Part shown: one piece after another, positions 49,063-60,916 of the stretch
Layout: each line of letters opens with the position of its first letter
Numbering within the stretch: position 1 is the first letter of the stretch
From: Paraphysoderma sedebokerense
Lineage: Eukaryota; Blastocladiomycota; Physodermatomycetes; Physodermatales; Physodermataceae
Reading direction: 5' to 3'
NCBI GenBank assembly: GCA_025602915.1
Contig: JAHLJZ010000044.1
Span: 119,862 to 183,861, forward strand
DNA: 64,000 bases
Made by a program: the position numbers and the translations under genes
The notes under the pieces: generated by a model
What the model was told of the DNA's origin: nothing
The model's input: the letters and a program-made list of their open reading frames with translations, nothing else
The model's database searches: none

Positions 49063-51140
49063 ATGAACCCTCCTCATCTTCGCTTATCTCGGCCCCGTTC
49101 TTCGTCAATGAATTCCAGTGCCGCCTCTTCCACCGCTCCTTCGATCTCAAACTCTCCGTTACCATATCCTCCCGGGCAACAGCACAATATGAAAGACTCT
49201 TACAATTCTTTGCAGACATCATCGATTCATACTGTTGGGGTAACGACGCGACCACGGCGTTCTATGAGGCCTCGAAAACGCACTCGAACTAAAGAATCAG
49301 ACGACGATTGGGATGGCGAAGACGATCAAGATTCAATCATTGAGAGTGCAGAAGAAGAACTCAGTGTTGATAAATATGACCTCGACGCAGACGCCGATGA
49401 CGATGACGTCGCAAGCGGGGGTGGAAAAGCCGCAAGTGGTCGGAAGTCCACCGTCCGAAGAAAGATTAAGATAGAGTACATTGGGGACAAAAATAAACGT
49501 AATATCACGTTCTCAAAAAGAAAGGCGGGCCTGATGAAAAAAGTAAGATATTTTTGTGTCTGCTTTCGTTTTGAGTTCTTAATTTTGGAAAGGAATATCT
49601 CCCTCGTCACCTGTAAGAACGAGCCAACTGACTCCACATTTCCAATCAGGCATATGAATTGTCAACACTCACTGGTACAGAACTTCTTCTCCTCGTAGCA
49701 AGTGAAACAGGACACGTCTATTCATTCGCAACTCCAAAATTGCAGCGAATTATAACGGAGGATGAAGGGAAAGGCCTGATCCAAAGTTGCTTAAATCCAG
49801 GCGGTAAGAACGCAAGTGCGAAAGGAAAAGGGAAAGCCAAAAAAGAGCGTGGACGAAAGAGAGAATTGAAAGAGGAAGAAGTTGATGAAATAGAGGTTGA
49901 CGAAGAAATGGACTGCGACGAGAAGATTGAAGAAGACTCAACTTCTAATGAAAATAATTCCGCTACCAGGACAGAGGAGCCGAAGTTGGTATGTATATGC
50001 TTAATTTTGCTTTTGAGTCGCTATGCTGTCTTGTAACTTGACCAATGCTTCGTCTAGGTCGCTGCTTCCTCTTTCTCGACTCCGGCATCAGAAGCTTCCG
50101 AGGTCGATCAACTGAAGACTCCTAACCCGTCGGAATCGTCATCTGTGAGTTCGATTTTGCTGCCAAGTCCGCCCAGTGTTCGGCGAGAGTCTCAAAGTTC
50201 AAAACCACCGATAAATATGTTAGAACAACTTGTGGCAACAGAGACAACGCTAAATGGTACCGGCACCAAGGATACGGGGCTTTTCAACAAGCCTCATTCC
50301 AGTAATGACACTCCCACCAAACCAACAGTGACCGATCCCCGAGGTCCTTCGCAGTTACTTCGATCAAGCACGCATAATGGCTCTCCACTTGATCAGCAAA
50401 TTGATGCCGCTGACTTGTCGCATTCTGAATTCAATTCAAATCTAAATGGACCTTCCTCCTTGTTTCCGCCCTCACTGTACACCAATGTACAATACACATC
50501 ACAGCAACAACAATTTGTTCATAATGTTCCGAACTCACACACTCAAACGCAACAATTCTCCCAGTTCCAGTCACTGCAGAGTTTTCAAAACATCCCGCAA
50601 TCGGTAAATTCGAGACACCATCAGCCCAGCCAGGACCAGTCGTTAACAACCCCATTCGATATCCTTCGTCATGTTTCCCACGGTACTCTTGCTCCTCACA
50701 TCTACACCTTACCTGCCTCATCGACTGCTTCGTCTCAGTCGTCACAACCTACCTTCTTAGATGCTGGAATAGGAGGAAAAACGGGGACGGCAGACAAGAA
50801 CCACGCACCGGGTTCATCGACTCAATTGAGGTATTCCAGCTTAAGCGCTAACGGGAACGGAAATAACAATGGGAATGATACTTCAAACATGAACATAAAT
50901 ATCGATACAAATGGAATCAACTTTTCGGTGCAGAATTTTCCTCAAATTCATCTATCTTCTCTCGATCCATTGAATTCGTTAAACTCTTTAAATTCACTTG
51001 AATATTCAAATTCCCTCGCTACTTTACACTCTTTAAACGAGCTCTCTATACCCAATTTAAATTCATTACTTCATTCCCAATGTCAGAATTCAAATACGTC
51101 ATCTCAGCCTGTTTCAAATCAGTCACAGGTCAATAATTGA
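49063..51140 (+). CDS. SRF-type MADS-box transcription factor
   Basis: Nuclear MADS-box factor of the SRF/Mcm1 branch, binding CArG-type sites. N-terminal Ser/Pro/Arg-rich and acidic region (residues 1-130), then MADS: RKIKIEYIGDKNKRNITFSK, RKAGLMKK | AYELSTLTGTELLLLVASET, GHVYSFATPKLQRIITEDEG and KGLIQSCLNPGGK. The first intron (about 49543-49650) splits the MADS box after LMKK and restores KKAYELS exactly. An SRF type is indicated by TLTGTELLLLVASETGHVYSFATPKL. Next come a KRK-rich segment, an acidic block, and a second intron at about 49988-50058. The long C-terminus is Gln/Asn/Ser-rich with LNSLNSLNSLE repeats, probably an activation domain. I chose the first in-frame ATG at 49063. Confidence 0.92.
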
Positions 51141-52120
51141 AAAGGGTATAGAAAAACAGAACCAGCAGCAAAATCAGCAATTGACGAGGTTGGGATTACT
51201 AAATGTTACGGCGTGAATGGAACTCAGAACAAAGAATCTATGATTGAAAGGTTGCATTAAACGTGATGTGCCAGAATTTGGCTGCGATACCGAAATGTTC
51301 AGTTGGCGTGGATCAAGAGTTGGGTGGTATATTTAAATCCGAAAATGCTCGGACAAACAGGTTCCGCGGTTTCTTGAGATGATTTTAATTGTTTTAAATG
51401 ATATGAAGGATGGACGACAGGTTGGGTGTATGTGTTTTGCTTTCCGTATTTTCATTTGATTTCATTTCCTGTACGACAAGTTGCATCATTGGCGCATCGG
51501 CATACCCGTATCGATTCTCTCATTTCCGCTGCCACTAAACAAAGTTGTGGCAGTTTTAAATTTTCAGGTTAAGTGGGGAAGACGACAGAAGTTGAAGGCT
51601 ATACAACCATTGAAGTAGATCGATAAACAAAGAGAAACATAAGGAACTTGTATATAGAATGCTGATTTTGTGGACTTCAGCTTTTAGTTTGCTTTTCAAC
51701 TTTTTAGCGAAACCGTCATATAACATAAACGACATATAATTTATATAACTCATTTGAATAAATTAAATATAACCGATTTTCGGTCCATAGAACAATTAAA
51801 TCATGTTTGATTATATAATGTCATAACTTGGTTATCTCCACAAAGGGAAAACCTATTCCATGACCCAGAAATCGAGGTTGGAGGACTAGCTTATCTAATC
51901 CAATAACTTTCACAACACCTTACAATCGGACGAAAGATTTATCTTAATTAATATTCCGGGAACAAAAGAATAATAAAAACTGCCAAACTTGTCGCGCGTC
52001 TTATGCATGAGCTGGGAATTGAAAGGTTGCTTAGTCATACATTCTCCGAGGAAATACCATCATACACATTTACTAGTTCATTAATTGCATTTCCTTATCA
52101 AAAAGTTGAAAAATAAGAAC
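51141..52120. other. Intergenic, MADS gene 3' flank
   Basis: About 980 bp, AT-rich, between the MADS gene and the tRNA. The minus frame at 51556-51753 is AT-driven. I see nothing that I can support as a gene. Confidence 0.5.
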
Positions 52121-52218
52121 GCCCGAGCTGGGGCTCGAACCCAGGGCCTTGCGGTGGCCTATATGGAAGCAATTGTCCATATAAAAGCCGCACGCTCTAC
52201 CAACTGAGCTACCCGGGC
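52121..52218 (-). tRNA. trnK-UUU: tRNA-Lys(UUU) with a 26-nt intron
   Basis: On the minus strand the sequence folds as a tRNA of 72 nt after removal of an intron. Acceptor GCCCGGG pairs with CTCGGGC. The D-arm has GCTCAGTTGGTAGAGC, the anticodon stem TGCGG pairs with CCGCA around the loop CTTTTAA with anticodon TTT, and the T-arm is CTGGGTTCGAGCCCCAG. Exons are 52218-52182 and 52155-52121. The intron 52181-52156 sits after position 37, where eukaryotic nuclear tRNA introns always sit. TATATGGA at the exon/intron edge and TCCATATA in the intron form an 8-bp hairpin. A and B boxes for RNA polymerase III are internal. Confidence 0.95.
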
Positions 52219-52552
52219 TGGTCACGTTTGTCCCGCAGTCATAAGCCATATTGACTCATCTATATTTAATAGTACAAGCTTGTGTACATTTCCAAAAGTG
52301 ATGTTGCGCCGTCGACCCAAGTAACGCGTACAGCTGGTGAACGCGTAATCTTCAATGTGTGTTGAATGGCATCTGGTCTTTTAAAATATATCGAAATGCG
52401 GGGCCGTTATTAAAAAGCTAGTATCAGGCTGGCTTAGTTAAGTATGAAGTTAATTTTATAATATATATTGGACGTGTCCCATGGTCGGTTTAAACCATTG
52501 GCAATGGCCGTACTGATATGTCAGTTCTTACAGTCTGTTAATTAACACTATC
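52219..52552. other. Intergenic, TRP5 3' flank / tRNA 5' flank
   Basis: About 330 bp with no gene seen. It holds the 3' end of TRP5 and the upstream side of the tRNA gene. Confidence 0.5.
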
Positions 52553-54968
52553 TCAAGCCATTCCCAGCGCCTTCATAGCCGTATCCGCATCTTTATCACC
52601 TCTACCACTAACGCACAAGACTAGATCCTTTCCTTTGCCCATTTCTTTAGCTAATTCCATTACTGCATATACAGCATGCGAAGTCTCTAAGGCAGGAATA
52701 ATTCCTTCCAACTTTGATAACTTTCGGAAACCAATTAAACATTCTGCGTCAGTCGCAGACCTATACTCAGCGCGGTTGGTGAAATGCAGATGTGCGTGTT
52801 CTGGCCCAACGCCTGGGTAGTCGAGACCCTAGATAAAGAATGGACAGAATAAACCATTAGAATAGTAAAACCAAAGGTATATTGCCAGAGAAGGAAGGAA
52901 TGACGTACAGCACTGATGCTATGAGTTTCAATAATCTGTCCTTTGTCGTCTTGAAGCAGATATGTTCTGGTACCATGCAAAACACCAGGTTGGCCCTTAC
53001 ATAAGGTCGCTGAATGATGAGGTGTATTGATACCTAAATTAATATAGATGGAGTCAGTTGACAATTTTTCATAAGTAAAGAAGCGGTGAGCGAGAACCAA
53101 AACTGACCATCTCCGCCTGCTTCCACGCCAATCAATCTTACACTTTTGTCCTCCACAAATGGTGCGAACATGCCGATACTGTTACTTCCCCCACCAACGC
53201 AAGCCACGACAGCATCCGGTAACTTTCCTGCTAACTTAAGCATTTGTTCTTTTGTTTCTTTACCAATGACGGATTGAAATTCTTTGACGATTGTTGGAAA
53301 GGGATGAGGCCCGATGGCGGAACCCACTAAGTAATGAGTTGTTCGAACATTGGTCACCCAATCCCTCATTGCTTCGTTGATAGCATCCTTCAGTGTCCGC
53401 GATCCTAAAGATAAGGGTCAACTTTCAGATAACTACTTCGGTTATGTGTGATATTAGAAATAGAAAGATAAACGGTACCTGAGTCGACTGGAACAACTTT
53501 ACCCCCCAACAATTGAATTCTGAAGACATTTAACTTTTGCCGTTCACAATCTTCGGCGCCCATGTAGATCACACATTCCATTCCGAATTTCGCACAAACT
53601 GTAGCAGTTGCAACACCATGTTGGCCTGCTCCGGTTTCGGCAATAATCCGACGCTTGCCTAACCTTTTTGCCAATAAAATTTGACCGATGGCGTTGTTAA
53701 TTTTATGAGATCCGGTATGGTTCAAATCTTCTCGTTTCAACCAAATATTAGCACCGCCGCACTCTTCAGTCATTCGAGAAGCAATATGTAGAGGTGAAGG
53801 GCGACCAATATATGTATATGTTGAGTAGAACTCCTCCCAAAATGCTGGATCAGCTTTCGCATCCACGAATGCCCGTTCGAGTTCTGATAAGCAATCGACT
53901 AGGGCTTCCGGTACATACTGACCACCAAATTCACCGAAGCGGGGGTTAAGGAGGAATTGCGGTTTGACTTTTGGGCCATCAACTATGTTGTCCGGAGTCC
54001 CACTTCCGTTTACATTCATCTTCTCAAGTTTTCGTTCGAGTGATGATCCGTTGATACGTTCGGCAAGTCCGGACACATTCCTTGCAAACTCTTCCACTCT
54101 TTTACTACGATCTTGCTTAGGGCAATCCCGTAATACTGATATGATTTTACTTCCGATGACGACGCCGTCACTTAGTTTTCCAACATTCACGAATTGTTCT
54201 CTGTTCGATACCCCAAACCCCACAGCAAGAGGTATATCTTTGCTGTATTGGCGGATTTTACTGATCAGGCTGGGCAATTCATCATTCACAGAGGTTTGCT
54301 CTCCGGTAACACCTAACCGACTAACGACATAAATAAAGGAATCAGCAAGTGATGAAAGAGTCTTGATTCGGTTCAAGGTTGTGGAAGGAGCGATGAGAGG
54401 AACGTATGACAATCCATTGGAAGTGCAAAGAGATCTGAAATGATGACATTCTTCCGGCGGCAGATCGACCATAATAAAGCCATTGACACCGACATTCTTA
54501 CATTCTTCAATGATTTTGGATTCACCATACTGAAGGAAGGGATTGTAGTACCCCATGAAAATAATGGGCACCGTGAGCCCTTTTGCTCTAGCGTCGGCGA
54601 CATATGATAGACATTTCTTTATGTCTGTTCCGTTTTCCAAAGCAATATGGGTAGAGTACTGGATAGTGGGACCATCGGCTAGCGGATCGGTGAATGGAAC
54701 ACCTGAATAAGGATATTACGATAGAGAGAGAGAAATAAAAATTAATCCCTGCATCAGTGCGGCTCTTTCCTTGGCACATCATCAATCATACGAATGATTT
54801 GGCAGAAAGTATACCTATTTCTATGACATCAGCACCGCCTTTTTGCAGAGCCAATAGAACATCGACAGTGTCGTCGGCTTCAGGATAGCCAGCAGTGATA
54901 TAAGAGACAAAAGCCGGGCGACCTTCTTCGGCGCATTTTGCAAATGTTTGTTTAATATGTTCGGCCAT
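52553..54968 (-). CDS. TRP5: Tryptophan synthase, fused alpha-beta
   Basis: Bifunctional enzyme: the alpha half cleaves indole-3-glycerol phosphate, the beta half joins indole to serine with PLP. Start [20 protein letters not shown]; alpha marks are [13 protein letters not shown] and the catalytic Glu in [17 protein letters not shown] (over an intron), then [27 protein letters not shown] and [13 protein letters not shown]-type residues. A 50-residue linker leads to beta: [34 protein letters not shown] with the PLP lysine, [19 protein letters not shown], and the [15 protein letters not shown] phosphate-binding loop. The end is [24 protein letters not shown]. About six exons; the order alpha-then-beta is the fungal form. 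Confidence 0.96.
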
Positions 54969-55719
54969 TTATGTGAATGAGAGTGATATGTGCTACTAGA
55001 TGAATTTGTTCTTGGAAGTGGTGCGGAAGTCGGCTCTGACGGAATCCGTGTTTTCTTGCTGCGTTGCTACGGCTGAAGGGAACCCGCCACGGACCACAGA
55101 AGGAGTCATCGATGGAAAAAAGATCAAACTTCTCCGATCATCAGTCCAGCGCTTGACTCAGCAGTCAGCACAGATTTCCTTGATAAACCATACTAATTTA
55201 TATCCAGCTTGTCCCGTATACGCATATATACCATGACCATCACAGAGCTCCTCTTCATGCTGTAGTTGATGGAATGTGCAATATTCACTCACGTAATTGA
55301 ATTAAATGAAGGAGTGCCAATAGATCTAGATGTTCACGTTATCTAGCCCAACTTCTCACTTTAACTATCCGATTTTTGTGAAAAGTACACGAATATTTGG
55401 TAGACCACTACTGCCTTCATTCCGTATATCGGATTCGGGTCCTTCCTTCATCCACGCCAGCTTTAGCTAAGTATAAAATATTGCAAACCAGCATTAAATA
55501 TTGGGTTCAGTCGTGGTCTCTCTTTTTGTCATAATTATTAATTTCTGAGCAGGAGATTTCAAGTAATTTCCATTATTCCCTGTTAGCGAGCTTTGGCCTG
55601 TCAGATCGTTGAATCTTGCGCGAGCTCGCCGGCTGGGTTGACTTGTTCTTAAAAGCTATTTTTATCTCTGCGAGAGATATCGATGTTAAACCTTTTAACC
55701 CGAAATTCCTTTACAACTG
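54969..55719. other. Divergent promoter region, TRP5 / antiporter
   Basis: About 750 bp. The plus frame at 55000-55236 has no domain support. No Gcn4-type TGACTCA element is obvious near the TRP5 start; a TGACTCAGCAGTCAG stretch does occur at 55155-55169. Confidence 0.5.
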
Positions 55720-58700
55720 ATGTCAGACAAGAAGTCCTCTAAATCATCCTTATTCGTTCAGGACCACAATTCTCTGTCCTTAGACACATCGATGAATTCA
55801 TACCGCAGTGCCAGGACTACCATGGAAAACCAAGAATCCGGGCAGCCGGGTAATGCTGAATCATATTCTAAAGCCAGCGACCAAGAAACAGCGTCAATAC
55901 CAAATACTGCTAGTTCTCAGCACCAACTGAGTTATCCGACTGAACGAAGGGCATCGGCATCAGTATTCCAAGAATATGGAACCTTCTCTCAACAACCTGG
56001 AGTGCAAGGCTCTACATCAAAACCATCTTCCCCTTTACAGCAGCCGTCACAATACTCCAGTCTTCTTCAATCTTCACATCATGTTTCTCAGCTACAACTT
56101 GGAGATGGTCATCACTACGACAATTCCCGCCTTGAGTACCCGGCAGAATCGGTGCAAGAAATCGATGAGGACGAAGTCGATTCCGAAGCCGAGCTTGAAC
56201 AGTTACTGCTTTCTCCTTCCCAGATTATGCAGAATGAAGAGTTGACAGTGAAAGACAGACAAGAACAGATCAATCAATCCCATCCATTCGGAATGCGATT
56301 ATGGAAACCTGCTTTATACAAAAAGACTAGGTCAATTATACTTAACACCGAATCCACCATTCGTTCTTCCCCATTCGAGGATTCAAAGTGGATGTATTTT
56401 AATATAGGAAATGTCTTGTGGTTGTTTATTTTTGGTTTACCTCTTGGTTTCATTTATTGGATCACAGCGACATTGGTATATGTAACCAGCTTCGGATATG
56501 CAAAAGAGTACACGAACATCTTGAGAAATATTGGCGGTTATCTGATTTGGCCTTTCGGAAAGTGGATAGAACGACATGATGGGCCTATATTGATGAAAAC
56601 TCAGGATCCCTATGACAACTCTGCCGAGAATTCCCCATTGTTGGGGAGACCACCAATACCCAAGCCGCCATATAATTGGCAGAGGCTTCTTTTCACATTC
56701 TGGGTTGGTCTTCTAATTGGTAAAGTCTTTTCCCTGACCTCCGACATTATTATTCGTTCTATACTGACACGATTACTGTTTCGTAGCTCCAATACAACTG
56801 CTTGTGTCATCTCTTTGCTGGTTCTTCGTCTTTACAATCCCTATGTCGAAGGTCACTTTCATCCTCCTCCGTAACATATGGCGCAGTCCCTTATCAATTC
56901 GAGCACATTCCAAACCCAGACTCTCCACTGTTGATACTACCGCGCATCCACAGCGGGACACTGTCCTACTACTGTGCATATACAAAGCAGCTGGTTGGGA
57001 ATATTACGCCTACACCTTTGACGGTGTGAACATCATCTTCATTAACCTCATTTTTCTGGTCTTCTTTGTAATCTTTGACGGAAAGTTTCTTGGGCCTTGG
57101 ACCAATTATTCTACCTTTATTTCCTCGTCACCTGTCATTTTCGTTTCGTGTCTTCTCTCCACAATCCCGTTGTCTTATTTCATCGGAATGAGTGTTGCGT
57201 CTATATCAGCTCAAACCGGTCCTGCGATCGGTTCGGTTATCAATGCGACATTTGGGTCTATCATCGAACTGATATTATACTCCATGGCACTGATGCAACA
57301 AAAGGCAGAATTGGTCGAAGGATCCCTGATTGGATCATTTTTAGCGTCGATGTTACTGTTACCGGGACTTAGTATGATCAGTGGAGGAGTAAAAAAGAAA
57401 GAACAAAGATTTAATGCAAAAAGCGCTGGAGTGACAAATACAATGTTAATTATGAGCTTGATCGCTGCTTTCACTCCTACTTTGTTTTACCAAACTTATG
57501 GACGGGTATGTTGAGGGCCTTTTCTCTTACGCTAGTCATCAGTTTAGAGACTTAACAATTTCTGCTGTTTTATCTCTGTCGAAATACTTCAACCCACAGT
57601 TTGAACTGAAATGCCAATCGTGTCCACGTCAAACTGATCCGAACTTTCCAATCACCTGCAATGGGTGTTATTATCAACAGCTCCATCCGACATCCGATCC
57701 TTTTTACCATACTAATACGAAACCTTTGATGTATTTTTGTGCGGCTGTTTTACCTACTGTGTATATCGTAGGATTGGTGTTCACGCTCAGAACGCATCGG
57801 AAACAGATATATCAGATTGATAACCATAGTCATGGTCATTTGCATGGAATGAACAATGGTAACATCAGTGCTGTCCCAAAGAGCCCTCGTGCGAGGTTGG
57901 AGCAAAGAATGGAAGGTAGAAACCTGAAGAGGAGACACAGTGGTCGAGTTAGCGGAGAGAACGAACTAGGAGTCAATGACGAATTGCATGAGCATGGGTT
58001 GCGGATTGATCTATCCAGATCAGAGTCGAGAAGCTTGAATGACTTGCCCAAATCTCCATCATCTCGAATTAACAAGCCAAGTCACCCTCGTTCGAAGGCG
58101 GTTCCTACAAATATAGCAACCCCAGTCTCTCCATCGTCACCTACAGAACAGCTATATTCAATGTCTTATCCCGCGTCCGTTCCGGATGATTTCAATCACC
58201 TTCGATCTCACCGACTAGCGCGTTCGTCATATTTCCAATCTTTCCATGATCAATCGATGTCATCGTCAGTACCTGGCAACCGGTTCATTCAACAAAAATC
58301 ACCATCACGTCCGAAAACAAAGCCACGGTCTCATTCCGAGTCTCACTCGAAAAAGGGTGATCAAAAATCATCGTCCAGTGGAAACAGGCCTAATCTCACT
58401 ATATTGACTGATATATCATCTCAGGATTTTCCACAGTCGCAATTCCCCAACTCGTCTGTATCTACCAACTCGGGGGCAACCCCAAGACCGTCAACTTTTC
58501 GATCCGATTCACAGATATCGAATCTGCATTCACCAACGACCTCCCATCATCCTCATGAACATGACGGCGAACAAGAGTACCACGATACACTACACATAGA
58601 AAATGAGGATGGCGTTCAAATGAAGGCAGCGACTGGGCACAATCATCCTGAATGGGGAAAATTTAAAAGTACCGTGGTGTTGTTGGCTTGCACTGTCTTA

Positions 58701-59394
58701 TTTTCGATTATTGCAGGTAGGTCTCCATTTTTCTTTTCATGCTTTGATATCCAATCCTGATTCCCAATTATAATCCGATGTTTCAATGACAACCCTCATT
58801 GTCTTCCAACCATTTCTACTCCATAGATCTCATGGTCGATTCAGTAGAATTTATATTGAATGGTACCCCGCTTTCTGCCAAATTTCTGGGTTTGACTTTA
58901 TTCGCACTAGTCCCAAGCGTGACCGAATTCGTGAACGCCATTGCTTTTGCACTTCAAGGAAACATTGAGTTAAGTATGGAAATCGGTTCGGCGTATGCTG
59001 TTCAGGTTGCCTTACTTCAAATACCGGTGTTGGTCGCAGTTAGCGTCTGGATCAATAGTTTCGGTATTGGTGGTGGAACTGGTGACGATGTGAATAGAAT
59101 GTTCACGTAAGTCTTCTCTCATTCACCCGTGCGTCTTACCTTTCTTACAGTAGAGTACTTCCCTTTTCTGCTACTTGAATTAGTCTTATCTTCCCCCAAT
59201 TCGATATGTACACGACGTTCTTTGCCGTGTTCTTATTAAACATTGTCTACAATGAAGGAAAAACGAACTACTTTAAAGGAGCCATCTTAACGTTCGGCTA
59301 CATCGTGTTACTAGTGAGCTACTACTTTGCTCCCATGGACGTGAATGGCTCTGGAGTTGGAGTAGGCAACGGTATTGTGATGGGAATGAAGTGA
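55720..59394 (+). CDS. Vnx1-like vacuolar monovalent cation/H+ antiporter (CaCA family)
   Basis: Large cation/proton exchanger of the CaCA superfamily, nearest in style to yeast Vnx1 (vacuolar Na+,K+/H+ exchange). A 230-residue acidic/Ser/Gln-rich cytosolic N-terminus comes first, then membrane spans WLFIFGLPLGFIYWITATLV, and a Pro-rich loop. The first alpha-repeat follows: SVASISAQTGPAIGSVINAT, FGSIIELILY, then GSLIGSFLASMLLLPGLSMI. A Cys-rich luminal loop (CQSCPRQTDP, CNGCYY) and a disordered Ser/Arg/His-rich loop of about 280 residues divide the two halves. The second alpha-repeat has LFALVPSVTEFVNAIAFALQ and SAYAVQVALLQIPVLVAVSV. Five exons joined by clean GT-AG introns at about 56720, 57506, 58716 and 59106. 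The last exon ends GIVMGMK. Confidence 0.9.
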
Positions 59395-59775
59395 AGGTTG
59401 GGTTAGGCCCAAAGACCTAAGCAATGCAAATCGAAGTTCAAGAAAAGCTGTCCGTCGTGTATCTGTAACATAGTATCGTGTGTGATTTGATAAACTCATA
59501 TATTTATAATTCTGTAATTCATAGGCAACTCTGATTAAAAAACAACACGGAAATAACGTTTTTGTGAATTTGCTCACCGCATTGTCATGCCAAATAGGTG
59601 AAGCCCTGAATTTAAGCGGAATATTGTAATGCAACCCAGTCCAATTAAATTGTCCGAAAAGCATTGAAAGACTACAGTATAAGGTACAAATCATGTCTAT
59701 TAGAGTTTTGACAAGTCCTTTGTACATACTATACATTTAAAAACTATTCTTGCGTAAGATTCCGCCGTGTCAGTT
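59395..59775. other. Convergent intergenic region, antiporter / PSME3IP1
   Basis: About 380 bp between convergent genes. The overlapping minus frame (59311-59736) covers the end of the antiporter gene and is a shadow. Nothing else is seen. Confidence 0.5.
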
Positions 59776-60694
59776 TTAATCATCGGAATCATCCGAGCTA
59801 TTATAAGCGACTAGACTCGAGACAACTTGAGCTTTTTGATTGCTCTGTTGTGAATGATCCATCTGAACTGATTCTCCCGAGCCGTTTATTCTTGGTTTTT
59901 TAGTTGACTGATTATCCAGATTCAGGGTTTTCGAGCCCGACGACGAACTTGTATTTGTCTGATCTTTCTTCAACTTTACATCGTCCATTTCTTTCCTCTT
60001 TTTAACTACCACCCCGGATAACAATTTTTTCTGAAAATCCGGTTTCTTAGTCTTTACCGCAGCATTCGATCCCGAAACGACAGTCGAATTCGGTACCACA
60101 CTTGGCGCAAACGTTTCTTCTTGCAATTTTTTGAATTCTTCAATCTCATGACTAATTTCTACCGCCTGTTCTTTTAATTTTGCGGATTGAATTGCTTCCA
60201 TTTGTTTGAGAAACTCGAATTCATCGTTGTCGAGTTTATGAATTAGGTTACCGAATTTGGTGGCTTCTCGGAAAGCTTCTTCTTTTAGTCGTTTTTGTTC
60301 GGCTAATCGTTCTGCAAGTGGCCGAGGATCAAATGGTATGGTTTCTTCCTCTTCTGGCGGGGGAGCTATCGAATCGGAGTAAGTAAAGTTAAAAGTAAAG
60401 TGGCCCCAGAGAATACCGTAAAATCAAGGTAAAGGCAAGGACGGAATTTCATCAGTAAAAAATTGGATCAGAAATAAATTATAAAAATTCTATATCTGAA
60501 AGTCAATTTCACAGATTGAGAAAACAGCTCATAAAGCTGTCCGACCAAAAGGCAGCAAAATGATTTAAAAATGTCAGTTTTCTTTTACCTTTCCCGTCAT
60601 GTGTCTTTTTATATTCTTCCTCCCTCTTTTTCTTGGCTTCCTCTAACTGGTTTTCCGAAATGAATGCGGACTTTAAAGTAAATGTGCCATCCAT
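59776..60694 (-). CDS. PSME3IP1/FAM192A family (PIP30/NIP30 domain) nuclear protein
   Basis: Nuclear protein with an N-terminal FAM192A/Fyv6 domain. In animals it (PIP30) binds the PA28-gamma proteasome activator; the yeast relative Fyv6 acts in splicing. Two main exons. The start is MDGTFTLKSAFISENQLEEA, followed by KKKREEEYKKTHDGK. The second exon gives IPFDPRPLAERLAEQKRLKE, FREATKFGNLIHKLDNDEFE and FLKQMEAIQSAKLKEQAVEI. The pattern DPRxLxERLxEQKxxKxxxxxExxKFxNxxxxLDxDExxFL fits the family closely. The C-terminal half is Lys/Ser/Asn-rich with KKRKEMDD, ends SSLVAYNSSDDSDD, and carries the acidic tail seen in relatives. Intron near 60590-60365. The edge of the first intron is approximate. 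Confidence 0.88.
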
Positions 60695-60916
60695 GATATC
60701 TAGGAAATCAAAGTCTGTCTGGACGAAAGGAGTGAGCAGTGGCTGCCTAGATTTTGAAGAAGAGGCTCAAACTAAAGCGCGGGCGGTTCTGCGGCTCTGC
60801 CAAATCGACCGCCAACCAAGGACATGGATATGCTTGAAATTTATTTTATTATCTCATAAGTATTCAACAATACAATTGTCTGGAAATAAAGTGGTATTTT
60901 TGGCGGAAGCAGGGGA

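Noticed and set aside
55155-55169. Gcn4-like TGACTCA element for TRP5
   Set aside because: The match is a single short motif about 190 bp from the start; I cannot distinguish it from chance, so no regulatory feature is claimed.
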